From Rhopalosiphum padi (lineage: Eukaryota; Arthropoda; Insecta; Hemiptera; Aphididae), in contig NC_083598.1 of the NCBI RefSeq assembly GCF_020882245.1, positions 38,291,858-38,355,857 of the forward strand: DNA of 64,000 bases. The letters are read 5' to 3'. Of the stretch, positions 22,175 through 36,600 are shown piece after piece. Below the pieces are notes generated by a model. That model worked only from the letters and a program-made list of their open reading frames with translations. It had not been told where the DNA came from and searched no databases. Position 1 is the first letter of the stretch. Each line of letters begins with the position of its first letter. The position numbers were made by a program, and so were the translations under genes.

Positions 22175-23957
22175 ATGTGGTCGTCGATATTTCGGTTTAG
22201 CGGGCGGCTATTACTATGTCTACTACTGCAACTGGCGTATCAAGGTAGGTGTGGCACCAGAAAAGAACTTCGTTATGTGGCGACAATAATTCGGCCAAAA
22301 ATGATGGTGAAGTGTATTGGTCATTTTTGATTTACAACATTTTAAACAACGTTAAAATCTTGTTTTTCATAAAAAAAATTTTAAGGGTTCTCGCACGAAA
22401 TTAAAATTGATACTATCGGTAGATGTTACTTATACACATTTCTTCCGACGTGCGTTATGTATTTTGAACAATTTTTCTAGACCTTTTTCTAGCAAATAGA
22501 TTTAAAAAAAAAAAATCTAATATCGTATTACAACGAGCCGCAACCGTTTCGTGGTCATTCATCAAATTCAATAGTTAGTAATAATATTTATGATTCATAC
22601 CTATTTTAAAATTAAAAGTTTAAAACAACGCATTTAAATGTAAAATACTTTTAAACAAACCTACCACCTATTCATATCAATGCAATCATTATTTTCCATA
22701 TCCCGTCATAATCCAGAATTCAGTTGATTGATGAATAACTACAATTATTAAAAATAGTTTAATAATATAAAGTAAAAATGTTACAAAAATAAGAATTTAT
22801 TATAAATAACTTATTGTCTTTTTGATGTGATAATCCAGGACTAGCTCACGTTCGATCAATGCACTACGTCTCGTATCCACAGAAAAATGCATTCACTGAC
22901 ATTACAGGTAAACAAATATACGTTATTATACTTCGCAATATAGCATAAACTAGTTGCAATATTTTAAAACGATTATGTTTGGTTTTGTTCATAATAACCG
23001 ATTCAGCGATGGAACCATGTACAGGATATTTTTGTAATAACGGGATAGTAACGGAGTCGAGAAAAATTCAGCGGCTACGCCGTCACAAGGAGTTCGTGCA
23101 TAGAGTGCAAAAGAAAAGTGAGTACTATCAATAATAATATTATGATGATCGATTTCAGTGAACCTTTTATACCAATAATTTAAATATAATTTAAGAGCTA
23201 TAACATTTATTTTTTCTAAAGCTACCAATTACACTCATTGACACTATTCTAATAATATTATCTTTTATGTATGGCCACATATAATATTATTATAATGTAA
23301 ACTGTGTTTTTTGTTTATTATTTTATCATATAACACTATCGCGCTAAACATATACAATAATTAATTTACTCAATAACGATGGCAACGGTATAATTATTGT
23401 TAACTGAACTCATAACATTTATATGTGTTAAGTATTTATTAATTTAATTATTTCGTACGTTTAGTGAAGACTAACCTAACACGGCTCAAACGGTGTACCT
23501 ATGTATAGTATATAATAATATGCACGTGGGCTTAAAGCATTCTGTTGCTATTGAGTACGAACTCCTTCACACAAGACTCTTTCACTCAGCGCCACTTTCA
23601 GACGTAGCAGTATATAATATGGGAGCGAAGCCAACCACCGTCATCGTTTTTAGCGCATCCGATGTATGGTTGTGGTCGAGTGTAAGACCATCAATAATAT
23701 ATTCGCGGCTTTTTCCATTAGAAGCACTTCTCGTGTAAAAGAGCCTATTTACTACAAACTAATTATTATTTAAAATAATACTAGTCCCATGCCCTTTACC
23801 TGTATTTATATCAAATTCCATTAGTTGTTCATCAGCACGAATGTTCAGAAGAGGATTTAAGAAATCACAGCAACGAGTGGTAATTCGAAAAGGCTTGAGA
23901 ACCAAACTCGTAGGTCACAAAGATGAACCCGGGATAACTAAAGTTAGGCGTTATTAG
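22175..23957 (+). CDS. Four-exon gene for a small secreted basic protein of unknown family (123 aa)
   Basis: Exons are 22175-22244, 22839-22907, 23007-23117 and 23836-23957; introns of 594, 99 and 718 bp are all phase 1. Donors are GTAGGT, GTAAAC and GTGAGT; acceptors are ATCCAG, ATTCAG and ATCAG. The total of 372 coding bases ends at TAG. Exon 1 encodes a signal peptide (GRLLLCLLLQLAYQ), with likely cleavage near A26. The mature part of about 97 residues has only two cysteines, in PCTGYFC (C51 and C56), probably one small disulfide loop. It holds about 25 K/R against 6 D/E, with dibasic pairs at 71-72, 82-83, 88-89, 92-93 and 121-122. Secretion is a confident inference. I do not recognise the family: a peptide-hormone precursor, a salivary secreted protein or an antimicrobial peptide are all possible. 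No other frame explains the matched splice phases. Confidence 0.77.
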
Positions 23958-26400
23958 ATTATTATTAATCGAGTTACGATATTTGCGGACGAGTAAATTG
24001 TGGTATAATCGTACAATTTATAGAGAGTCCATTTCGAGAATACCATATACTAAGTGTATAATATATTTAATTTTGTTATATCGTATTATAACGGCAATTC
24101 AGTGGTTCGACATCATATAAATTGATATATAATATGCATATATTATTATATCTTATAAGATGTATAAAGAGAAGATACGACTAACGTTCGACAAAGACTA
24201 AAAATACGTTTTACGAAAACTTAGAAACACATTTAAATGAAAAGACCGATCGACGATAATATCTTGGTTTTATGTTTATTATTTTTTTTTATATAAATAC
24301 ACTGTCCATTAACTATTTCGTGCGTTCTTGGCACGTGAAAATGTACAATATTATGTTTATAATATATTTTAGTACCCACTTCAATATACGAGATAAAACG
24401 ATGCGTATACGAGTTTCTCGTGCGAGCTGTATGAAATATTATAGTATGTGTTTTTTTTTTTGCACTTTTTGCATATAAAAATAATAAATACGTAATTACT
24501 TATGCCCTAAACGTGAATGCGTATTAAGGTATACATCATATATATTCTATTAAATTATAGCCCTTCGGAACCCGGTGTCGGGCCGACCGCTCGAGCGTAC
24601 GTAGCGACCGCCATCGCATAAAAATATATTTTATTTTAATTACACGATGCCGTTTTCGTAATAATTATAGCGCGTGGCATTCGTTTTTGACGTGTTAATA
24701 ACACGCGGCCCGAGCGGGTTCGACATGCCTCTCGATCTAAGCGCACGCACTGTATACGCGCGCATAATAATGATATTTACTGTGTAGTATAACGATTAGG
24801 ATTAGGCCGGTCGTTACACGCAGAATCCGAAAAACGTTCATATAATATGACCGCATAGCTATTCGCAAAGGTACACTTCTCACGGCTGTTTTCGCGTGTC
24901 GAAACTGTGGACGAACGCACGAACACGGCGGGTTCGTGTGGCAATACGTATAATTAATATTTTGGTTTTTTCGTTGTTTTTATTTTTGTTTTTTTGTGAC
25001 GAGCGAATTAAAAGTATAATTTGACTATCGCAGGGACTTATACTTAAAATATCTATATTTATTACGCGACGATTAAATAGCCAATTTTTTATTATAAGTA
25101 ATGATTATAGAATAGTGAATTTTCAACGATTTATTATAAATTTTATAATTATTATATTATAGTTATTATAGTCACATCCTCTTATCTTAATAATTCAACC
25201 GTTAGATAAGAACAAAACAAGAGATGGCTTAAAGTATGTGTGCCATGTATAGTTTTATTTACAGTTTATTGGCGTGATTAGGTATTACCCTCCCCGTAAA
25301 GTAGATTAACTTAAAAAGTAATATAAAATAACATCACTTATAAATTAATAATTAGTTTTAACCGATAATTAAAATAAATTCCTGTTATAAATTGCAGTAT
25401 ATATTTTATATAGTTGCATATTCTGTAACTAATTATTATTTCCATTATCGTATAATACAGTTATACAATATTTTCATCCGTCACTTATATTATATAAAAA
25501 CCTAAAAATCTTAATGATAAATGATTATAATACTATAATTATATTTGTGTTTTGCAGATATTTGATTTTTGCACATTAACAATAATTGTGAAGTAAATAA
25601 TATATTTTCTTTTAGTGTATGAAATGAAAAGTGCTGATGTAAATTTAAAACAATTTAACTGTACGAGAAATAGTAAAAAATATATCTTTTTCTCGAAATA
25701 ATGACTTATAATAATTAAAAAAAAAAAAAATATATTTAAAACTAATTGAGAAAATGACTGTTAAAATATCATTATAAACGAATCGCCTTGTATACGAGTA
25801 GTATATAATACATCCGCTGCGGTATCGCCAGCACAACATCTGCAGACTGGCCGCTATGCAGTCTTCGGTCGATTTCATGCGCCGTACCTATATACCGCGT
25901 CCATATAAGACGTATATTATAATATACAGTCCGGACAGGAATTATTATTAATACAACATTATCATTATTAATATTATATTATATAGGTACTCCGCGGCGT
26001 CCGTGCCGTTTTGTGTTGGGCCGGCCCGCAGCGCGCGGCACAGAGCCATTTACGAAACGATGCCAACGATACAGGAAGATCTCGGCCGAGGAGTTTTTCG
26101 TTCTCTTTTCTTTTGCTCCGTACGGCCGTGGTAATAATATCATTAAGTTCTATGCCCACGCCCGTCCATCCGGTGTGTGTGCATTACGGTGCACATTTCA
26201 TATTATTATGCTCCGATCGACCGATCCGCAGCAGCTCGCGCGCAAACGTATTATAATATAGTCTCGGGGAACGACGTGCGATGATGATAATATTATTATA
26301 CTCGATCGATTCCGTTTCGGTCCAGATCGACCAACTAATTGGGCGAGCCCAATACGACGACGCGCGTTAACACAATACCGGCTAAACAATATTTATTATT
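23958..26400. other. Downstream flank of the secreted-protein gene, with CpG-rich patches
   Basis: No AATAAA follows the stop until about 24483, so the 3' end of the transcript is unclear. CpG-rich patches lie at about 24560-24920 and 25980-26380. The second has overlapping frames of about 80 codons on both strands, which are not convincing as genes. Confidence 0.5.
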
Positions 26401-29400
26401 ATTGAAATTCCATATAATATGATATAAAGCGGTCTTATACATATAGTTGAGTGCTCGAACTCTGAATATACTTTAATTTTGAATTCAGTGTCTTACAATT
26501 GTCGATATTATTTCATTTTGTTTTTGACCGTCCCACATTATGAACGATATAACTATTATATGTTAGATATAGGCTGAGCACACTATACACTGTATACGAG
26601 CAAGCCATATTCATGTTTGTACTCAACACATTTATACTGCAACTGGCTAAATCCATAAAATGTATATTATTTGATATTAAAAGATAAACTTTTTTTATTT
26701 ATAAATTCAAACTAAATTAAAAATTAATTCAGCTTTTAAAATTACATTTTTTGTGGATGTCTGGTTTAGCAGTTTTTTTGAGCATTAAATTCATAGACCT
26801 GATGTTCGTGAAGTAATAAATAATATACTCTCTCTCTCTCTCTCCGGTATATGTACTCATTTCTTTATGCTGCATGAATTTCACACATCATTCTTCCGTG
26901 TTTACCCAGAAATAAATCAACAATATTCATAATAAATTTGATATTTATTTTAAGTATTATTTATTTTTTATCAGTTTGTGAACAAATCTTCAATTCCATC
27001 AAGATGCGACTGCGTATTAAGAAGCTCAACATAGATAATCCATGCAATAATTAAAATCGAACTAGTCAAGAAATACATGTTTAGGTTTTAGGTATAATAT
27101 GTAATAAACATTTTACAGCACAAAGCTTTAAGTATGATATATTTCACGTCGATTTAACGTCATTAAAATATGAATTTTAATTTTTAATTATACTCACAAA
27201 AGTTATGTATACAAAACCATATGCACAAACAATAATATTATATAAATGTATTATATTTCTTTAAATTCTTGATTTACAAAATAAAGGTAAAATGTGAACT
27301 ATTTTATTATAAGGTATATTGTTGTGTCGACTTTGCGCACACCTTTCACAGAGTCTTACAGTATAGTGTGGTAACCATCGCACTGTGTTCAAATCAACGT
27401 GTCGTAATGTATGTATTATAGGTATAAAATACCTACACATTGAAATTAGTTATTCTGTTACAGAGTTTCAAACTCGTTACACACAGTGCATAATACTACC
27501 ACGTTAGAGCATACAAATCAATATACTTAATGAAGTACCAGATACGTGCGAACAAAACATACATTTTAAAGAGTAAAAAAGTTCTTGTAATCACTGTATC
27601 ACTGTAATTCACCAAGACACGTTGGTTTAAAGTTGTAGACTATTGAACTTAATTACATTTTTTTACCATAAAATTCTCATTACACCGATTACGCGTGTTT
27701 CTGAATAAAAATTAAGCTCGGTGAAATGTACAGAAATCAAATAAAAAGTCTAACACGCATTCAAAGCAGTCAAGGCAGTGATTTTATAAATGTACTGATT
27801 AGAAACATAAACAATTAATATCGAGCAATGATGATATTTATTAATATTCATACATAGACAGTGATTGTTTATTTATTAATCCATTTGAATGATGTTTATT
27901 ACTATTTAGAAAATACAAATACATAAAATATATATTATTTATGTTAACGGAAATAAAAATGTATAGTGGTGGACATAATAAATGGTTTTCGTGTTCAATT
28001 CAATAACAAATAATTATAACTATTAATTGTCAGCTGATTTTCATTTTTAAACAATGTTTATAATATAAAAAAACTAAAATAGTTTTATGTGATTTTCACG
28101 ATAAATTTCCGTTTTACACGACGAATTGAATGAAAAAAATGTAGTAAGGTCTAACCTATCGATACAAGCACGTACAAAGCACAATGTATAATATTATACT
28201 GCATCGTAAAAACAAATTTGTTTATAAAATAAATAATAATAACATAATAATATTTACATATATTATGTATATATGATGTGTGAAAAAAAATTGGTAACCT
28301 TGACTTAACCAATAAACAATCTGATAACCAAACGCTTAACTATATATTATTTTCTATCGTTTCGATATTTTATTATTAATAACAATAATTAAAAAAGCGA
28401 ATGTCAATAATAATGTCTCAAAAATCATGAAAATCAAATTCAAAATGCTAAACACCCATTTTAATAACGTCGTGTACATACAATTAAAACAGCGTTAATT
28501 ACGAAGAAAATGTGTACGTGTATGTGTTTTATTCAATATATATATATATAGGTATATATTTCAAGTATCTAATTATAACAAATATAGATAAAACCACTAA
28601 ACGATGTTTATCATCATGGTACATATATACCCCAAATCGGAACGCGGCCATGGAATAAAATATTTACTTTTCAACTGAATCCATAAAGTCAGCATATTAC
28701 TTATTTATGTAAAAATATACCTTTCCCTAATTTGTACTATTGATACAAGACACGACCGCGTGGTAGTATTTACCTATAAGGGAATGCACTGCAGCATGCA
28801 TATATGCGGTACAATGTATAATTATAATCATAAATATTAATAGTCCATTTGCACCGGGCATTTTACTTTTTAGCCGTGCGTTATTGAATACAAAAAAAAA
28901 AAAACACTACTATATATTTTACATTATTCAGCTGGCACAACTCGCTACAATTATACGAATAAGTGATCAACGGTTCGCGGGATTCAAAATGACACTCATA
29001 ATTCCGGTCATCAAAAACTAAATAAAGGTAATCATATTTTTTTTCGATGACTATTTGTATGTGTAATACAGCAACAACCTGCAAAATCCACAGAGCCGAT
29101 TAAGTAGGTACATGTAACTTACAAATTAGTGTTCATCCTCTATAGATATGTTGTTTGACTTGTAGTTGGAAAAATTACTCATAGGCTTAGCCGATTGGCA
29201 ATCATAATTCACGAGAGGTTTTAATTTTTGTTAGCTGACAAATAGTAATAATAATATATGAACGTGAAAACAGTTTATTAAAAAAAATAAAATGTTCTGC
29301 TTGAGAAACTTTCTCGTTTTAAGTGGAATGTGTGAAACCACTGAAACCTAATGATAATTTTGTACGATAAACCTCGTAATTCGTATGTATATTTAATATG

Positions 29401-31000
29401 AGCGATTGACCGTGTACGGGTAAACCGACCTAAATGACTATTATTCACATGACCTCAACTAAACACAAATAGGTACAGTTTATAACAATATCAATCACGT
29501 TTTACGATTTGTAGACGAAAATAATTTTACCGATCAACTAAACACCGCTACCTAATTATAACGAAATAAATAGATGATGTCTATAACCGTTTAAGTATAT
29601 TATAGGAAATACGACAATAACAATTGTTATTAAAAATTCTCTTGCATTTTTTACACATCCTAAATGTTGACTTTATGAGAGTTCCGCAACATATTAAAGA
29701 TGTGTACAAAACAATAGTATAATACTTTTGAAACTCATAAAGTATAAAAAAAAAGTTATAAAATGGTATACTACTCTGTTGTACATTCAATGTCAAGTGG
29801 GACACCCTAATGGATGTGTTAAATTTGAATTCAATTGTACACGAAAAACGATTTAATGTGGAGACAGTCTGTCAGCCTAGGATATTTTATTGCTAAAACT
29901 ATAATTTATTCAGACGAGTTCTGAAAAAAAATATAATAACAATATTGTTTTGGTATAATGCGATTTTTAAGTCGCATTTGAAATAAGAATCCTGGCTCAT
30001 ATATTCATATATATTTTATATTATATAATATATATTTTAACACACTGTGAACAGTAAGGTATCGATAATATTATAACTATTAACGTACTACGTTTAAAAA
30101 TATATATATTTATTATTAAGTAATAATACATCCACTCTAATCTTTATATATATATGCGCATAATATTGATCGATTAATAATATTTATAAAAGTATCGTTG
30201 GCCAATTGCCATTTTATAATGTTTTGAATACCACAGATTAGTATATTTTAACTAATTTTGCTTATTTAATAACTACATTAAATTATTGGTAAACATGTGT
30301 GTATATTATATTATTATTATAAGAATTCAATAATTAAATAAGCACAATGTTAATATGAGAGTAAGAATATTAAAATAAAATCCTCTAATATACAACTATG
30401 CAATTTAATTATATATTGTTATTTAATTATAAACGACAAAAATCGTTTCACTTCAAATATATTTAGCATATACTTTAATAGGTCGAATTTAATTGGTCGG
30501 CGCATGGCTAAAGAGGAATAAGTCAAAATCATTACTTTTCAGGAAACAGAAAATGTGTCATTTCCGTACTAACTTTAATAAGTTTTTAATTTCTTAAAGA
30601 TAATTTGATAACGTAAACTGCGTAAAACATTTTTTCTACCGGATAGTATCCTAATCTAATTAATTTGCCTACTTCCTTTTTACACCCACGCTGCGCCGTC
30701 CTATATAGATGCACACTTGAGTGTAAATCAAAATTCCCGTTCTGAAATGTATTATATTCAATATATTGGACATTGATCATTCAACGAAATCGGAATAAAA
30801 CGATTTTATATTTTAGAAATATTGTAATAATAAAATAGATAACTTAAAAAAAAATACTAGTCCTTTTTCGGTGTACATGATCTGTATTGTAGGCTTTCCT
30901 TTCCGAATAAAGCACTTCAATATAACATTACAATTTACAGTATGTTTATGTATATAACGATGATGAGATTATTCCAGACGAAAGTTCAAAAATCATCTCG
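26401..31000. other. AT-rich non-coding sequence
   Basis: Nothing recognisable apart from the (CT)n run at 26828. Confidence 0.6.
26828..26844 (+). repeat. (CT)n microsatellite
   Basis: A CT run of 17 bases in AT-rich sequence. Confidence 0.9.
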
Positions 31001-31143
31001 TAACTCTCTAGCTGCCTCTCGTTGTATCTATCGTCGCATGGATTATCAGCTTACACATCGTGTATACAATATATGCGCGCGCCTAACGGTTATCGATGCC
31101 TGATAGAATGATTATAGAATGAATATTGTACGCAATTTATTAC

Positions 31144-31596
31144 CTATTTGCGGGTATAACAACCACCAATGATTAACCGATTGACGTGTAGATGTTCATC
31201 AAGAGATTTTATTATACAATTATATACGTTTCTTTCGGAACAGTAAAAAGTATTCCTATTTCCGCCGATCGGATTATTCGACTGACGAAAGCCCGGAAAA
31301 ACTAAACGTCCCGTCGCTCCTTCACGGATTCCGGATGCGGCCGACGTTGCTCGGTGTGCGTCGAGTCCTATAACTAAGATAACCCATTGACTCTCTCGGG
31401 ATAGGTTCGTCATTATAATATTATTTATGTTACTGTACGACTTAACTCTGCTGGAAAACGTATTCACCTCAAGCGTTATTATTGTTGTTATCGTCGTACA
31501 CTCCGCCGCCCGGGCACAATGCCCGTTTGATAACGTAGTCATCGTATTGATATGTCTGCGGACGGCTGTGGATTCGTGACGTGCGAGCGGTATCAC
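31144..31596 (-). CDS. Uncertain 150-codon open frame in a CpG-rich patch
   Basis: Apart from the transposase, this is the longest uninterrupted frame in the window, on the minus strand, starting MIPLARHESTAVRRH and ending GGCYTRK. It has no recognisable domain, signal peptide or membrane segment, and its composition (T, N, I, R, S) looks like translated non-coding sequence. Its length is favoured by the low stop-codon frequency of the GC-rich patch. It is listed as a possible orphan gene or non-coding transcript only. Confidence 0.15.
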   Translation of the reverse strand: MIPLARHESTAVRRHINTMTTLSNGHCARAAECTTITTIITLEVNTFSSRVKSYSNINNIIMTNLSRESQWVILVIGLDAHRATSAASGIREGATGRLVFPGFRQSNNPIGGNRNTFYCSERNVYNCIIKSLDEHLHVNRLIIGGCYTRK

Positions 31597-34500
31597 AATA
31601 ATAATACGTATATCGTACGCCTATTCTTTTCTTTGTACTTCATTTTTAACTCTCGAGTATAATAATGTTATCCTCCGCGGGTAGGTATACTTGTTTACTG
31701 TTATAATGTTGTACCCGCGAGATCGCTGCGATGCCCCCTCCGCGTCACTCATCACATATATTATAAAAATATAAACTATTCTACGTAACTATATACGATA
31801 TATTATAATATGATATTATTGTGATGTTACGATACATAATATTATAACGCGATCCGTTGTGATGACTCGTGACCGTTGTCGGTATACCTATTTGACTATA
31901 TCGACATTTTGTTCAGCAAATAAGATTCAACGCAACAGTAGAAACAATGCAAAGGCAAGTATATTAGCGTATTGTTGTACCGACATGACGTATAATATTA
32001 TATACGCACACGCTGCAGAAACAATAAACTGCGACACGGACACAGTTTGATTCGGCCGACCGTAATTGATTTTCTATTATACTCATCGTGTTATTATTAA
32101 CCAACCGGTTGTATAATATGTGTTGTTTGTCGACTAATGAGATATTGTCGATCAGTCATTTTTGTTCTTATCGAAATGTAATCCATTTCAAAAGGATTTG
32201 TTGAAATAAAAATAGGAGTCCCACAAACCGAATAGGTACGGTATATAAGAATTTAATACGAAAAAGCTTATTAGGTGCTAAAGCAGATAAGCTATTATTG
32301 TTTTCTTCAATCCTGACGTCTGTTTGACTTTATTCTTCCGTTCTATTTGCGTATTTACTGTCGCGGAAGAGTGTTGAGAATTATTTACACATCTCGAACA
32401 TAATAACATATATAGACGTGTCAAGTACATAGACATATGGAAGTTATTTTTTTTACAAGTACGTGTACGCGAGTTCGAAGTGTGGCTTATTTTTTCTGAA
32501 CATAGCTATGAAGTAATTGGTTTTACACAATATAAATATATGTATTTTTTTTTGTTCATAATAATTTTAGTACTTACTTTGAATGTACGTGATAACTATA
32601 TATATTATTTATACGGATATAAGGAGTGTTCCAAAAGTTTCATAATTATTTCTTCTTTGGTTGAAATTTTTGAACTCGACAGTACAGATGGATAGTATAT
32701 AGTGATAGTATCTACTAAATCATTTCAAATTTACACAAAACATTTCACTACAAAATCAATAAAAAAAAACTTAAATTCTTGGCATATTAATGTTATTTAT
32801 TACATTATTGTGTTATTCTTCAAGCCTTGACAAAATATGTATGACGTAATTCGATTTTAAAATGTTTTCTTGTCATTTCAATTTTAAATTCTTAGTCATT
32901 ATATTTCTTGAATGAAACGTCTTAATCACATACAGCTTAATTAGAGAAAGCCATCGACCATTTTTGTGCCAAAGCGCCGGGTGACAATAAGAATAATTAA
33001 AACAGAACTTGTACGGTAGTCTCGTCTCGTTCGAAGTCACCTCTTGAGCTCTAAACATGCACGCCCAGAACTTTTTTCATTATTGTGTATTATCGTTGAA
33101 AAACACGTAACTTGTTTTGTTGAATTCGCATCGTGCCCGTACGTCAATTATTTAACATTTTTTATAAATATCATACAAATTATTGAATAATATAATATTA
33201 TATTATTGTAGACAGTCGTATATAATACGATTGTTATTAATATTATATAATGTATTTGTCAGAGCACATTATATAATTCATTGTTGTACAATATATTGTA
33301 CCTACTAGATATACAAAATATGATATGTATATAAATATTTTTATGACGAAAGTTCTAAGAAATTTTTACTATTCATAATAATTGCTTGCACGTTGTATAA
33401 ATTGACGAACACGAAAATAATATGAGAATATTATGAGATAGACGACATATTGTCTACGTTATCGATTCGAATGAGACAAAATTTCGAGTTGATTGCTCTT
33501 TCATTTCTTTCGTCATAAATCACAAATTATAAAATATACAATATGGTACGAATATAATATAATACTTTAATGGCTTAACTATGTATAGTCATTAGCCAAG
33601 ATTAGGTTCTCGGGTTGTATATTAGTCTGTGCTGCCGAAAACTCAATTATGTGAGCTATGGGCTATACTAAAAAAAAAAAAAAAAACAGTATGAAAATAG
33701 AGCAGTCAATAAACCTCATATTTGTATTACGAGTTCCATTTCCAAGTAATAATTACTTTTTTCTTTACGTAATACTCAGCATTGTTATACATTGTTTGGT
33801 TTATCATTAACAACCAAATGCACATATATGTAGGTACTCTGAAACCATTTCAGAAATAAAATGTAAATTCGAAAAAAAATTAAATATCTCGACAGAAGTC
33901 TTCTAAACGGTTTTGGCTATGATAATAATATTTCAGTAATGCACAAATACAAGAACAAATTACGATCACACGGCGTTACAGATAGGCAAATTAAATAGTC
34001 CATTAGGTATCACATTATTTTCAGTATTACTCCTATAGGCGAATACCATACATACAAATATTATTATGGTTTTTGTACACTGCTCGGTTTGATTTTTGTT
34101 TCGATTATTGTTGACTTATAAGATTTTTTCCGACGATAAAATATATGATTAATTCTGTTGATAATAAATGGGCAGGTATCGGAGACGCGCGCTATACATA
34201 CTTCAACGTATCTATAAACGGAACGGCGATACGGCAGATTACCACTGTTGTAGCACACTGCAGCAGTGTTGTCAAAACACTGACCCGCCGCTATGGCCGT
34301 TTTAAGGTTTTATACCTGTACAATATACAACAGTGCCGTTGACCTGAGTATTTCGGGAAAACGCGTTGTACTTCCATGACCGTCGATGGCGGGGCGAAAT
34401 CGTATCGGACATCAGCCAAAATCAAATCCCCGTCGATGGCGCAACAATAACAATAATCGTCTTGACCCGTTCACGGTTTATCCACATGTAATCAGCTATA

Positions 34501-36550
34501 TCAATGACTTTGTTGTTGTCAACACGGTTTTACATCTCTCTGCTGCCGCGGAGTTCGCGTTATCGCCGCACCATTGGATTCATTACAGCGCGTCGTCGTC
34601 CGTGCACGCTCGCAATGTTATTATGTTTGTTTGGCTGCTGTAATCATATTATTCGATAGATATACAACCGATCGCCCCTTTGGTGAATACGGATTTATCC
34701 GCCGACGCCCACCGGTGGTTATAAGGTTACGTTTCACGAATCACGATACCCGGCGGGTCAATCGTCTATATAGATCGCCGATCGATCACAAACACGGCTA
34801 TATAATATTTTATCTTATATCAATTAAGGGGTTCAGACATTTTTCTTTCAATACTCAAAGGAGACGAAATTCCACGCCTGATTTATTAAACTATTACGAC
34901 TTTCTTATTCCGTTTAAAACAACGACACGAAAAATGTAGTTAAAACAAACTTCTAAAAATTAAATTTTCAAAGCTTGTAGTCATAATATCAGCGTTTGAG
35001 TTTCAAGAACAACACGACTCAACAATTTCAACTAAATAAACAAACATAAATAAATAAAAATCCACATTTATTAAATGCCCGTTATTGGCCCGTATTGATT
35101 GAACGAGGTAGAATTGTTATTTCCGTGAAATCTGTATTGTTTATGCCTTATTTCGTAGAATCGTGTAAAAATAAAAATGTACCTAAATATAATTTATTTT
35201 TAGAATTCCCATATCAATCCCTGTATTGAGCCATTCAAAACGTTCACATCGTATCATTCATTTTTTAGAATTTTCCTTGCTATTTGAATAGAGGTTATAC
35301 AGTCATATTATTATCCTATTTTATTAATACTTATATTATTCGTTTACATAAAATTTTCAGAAAGTACTACTGCTAAATTAATTTTTTAATAAAGTCGACA
35401 TTTTTTTTAATAAGAAATTAAAATGTATACCTAATTCATTAAGCTTATTTATATTTTAAATTATTTTAAATTTAACATCACCAAGCATAAGTTTAAACGC
35501 TATTGACTTTTTTTCAGATGAAAATTATTTATAAAAAATATAGACATCAACTAAAGGCTTAATTAATTAGTCTATCCTAATATTAACTTACAAACCATCA
35601 ACACTCGAAATCATTCTTCGTAAGCAATGATTAATATCATTGAATTTAAATCTAACATTTACATTATAGTGACTTACTCAATAACGAAGACACGAGTTAC
35701 ACTTAATACGTAATGTTTACAGTATACGGCAGACTGGTTACATATTTTCCCCCTTTTTTTAAAAATTTATCATTTTATATAGAAATTTTATTTTTTGCTT
35801 GCACTTTTAAGAAGAACGAAATATGTCAAATTGTTTTGTCTTTTGAGTATGTATGTGTATGTATGTGTGTATAAGACTGAACATTATATTATATTACAAT
35901 TGCAGTATTAATTTTAATTTCATTGAATTATGTTATTTTTTTATCGTTTATGAAAATTATAACATATAAAAAAATTTTTAAATCCTGATGAATTTTAAAA
36001 TTATGTAATTTTTTTTTGTGGATGAGTACACGATGTAAATTGTTGAATGCTTTGATTATAAAATATAATAATACATGGATGGTTTTTGATTTAAGAATTG
36101 GACCTATGTACTTTAGAGAAGTCAAACTTAAAAATTCCCAGTACTTATTTTTATAATCGGAATAATGAATCATAGCTTTGTTTAACCCATAACATGTCTA
36201 TGAAACCGTTTTTTTTTAGATGTTGATATATAATAACGTAATTATATTATGTATCGGTTAATTGCTAGGGTTAACCTAGGTATAGTGAAGAAAAATTTAT
36301 GACGCGAAACCGGTAATGTAGCTAGGAGCAATCTAAGAACTCTAAAGAATAATAGGTCAGAAATAAATGCCCTAAAATATATCTATGACAACATTGTTAC
36401 ATTATTAGAAACATTATTGCAAGTTAAAAATTATTCTGCATTACAAACGTTATTATTGTGAATGACAAATTGACTTCCTAATGATAAGACTACAGATCGA
36501 TAAACTGAACCGTACAGCTTATAATAAATGTGTTCACATTATTATCTTTA

Positions 36551-36600
36551 AGCCGGGTCCACACTAAGACGAACATTGTTGTCGAACATGTTTGTTCAAA
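36551..36600 (+). repeat. Possible dispersed-repeat fragment (CCGGGTCCACACTAAGACGA)
   Basis: A GC-rich block with an internal inverted repeat (GAACATTGTTGTCGAACATG...TTGTTC) stands out from the surrounding AT-rich sequence. It resembles the tip of a MITE, but no partner end is present in the window. Confidence 0.25.

Noticed and set aside
22989..23228. 79-codon minus-strand frame over exon 3 of the secreted-protein gene
   Set aside because: It is antisense to the well-supported exon, with no features of its own.
23493..23738. 81-codon frame inside intron 3 of the secreted-protein gene
   Set aside because: No acceptor or donor allows it to join the gene in phase, and it has no recognisable motif.
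24711..24745. tRNA B-box-like GGTTCGACATG
   Set aside because: No matching A box or cloverleaf arms could be laid out around it.
26011..26389. Frames of about 80 codons in two plus-strand phases and one minus-strand phase
   Set aside because: All are open only because the patch is GC-rich; none has a domain or splice-bounded structure.
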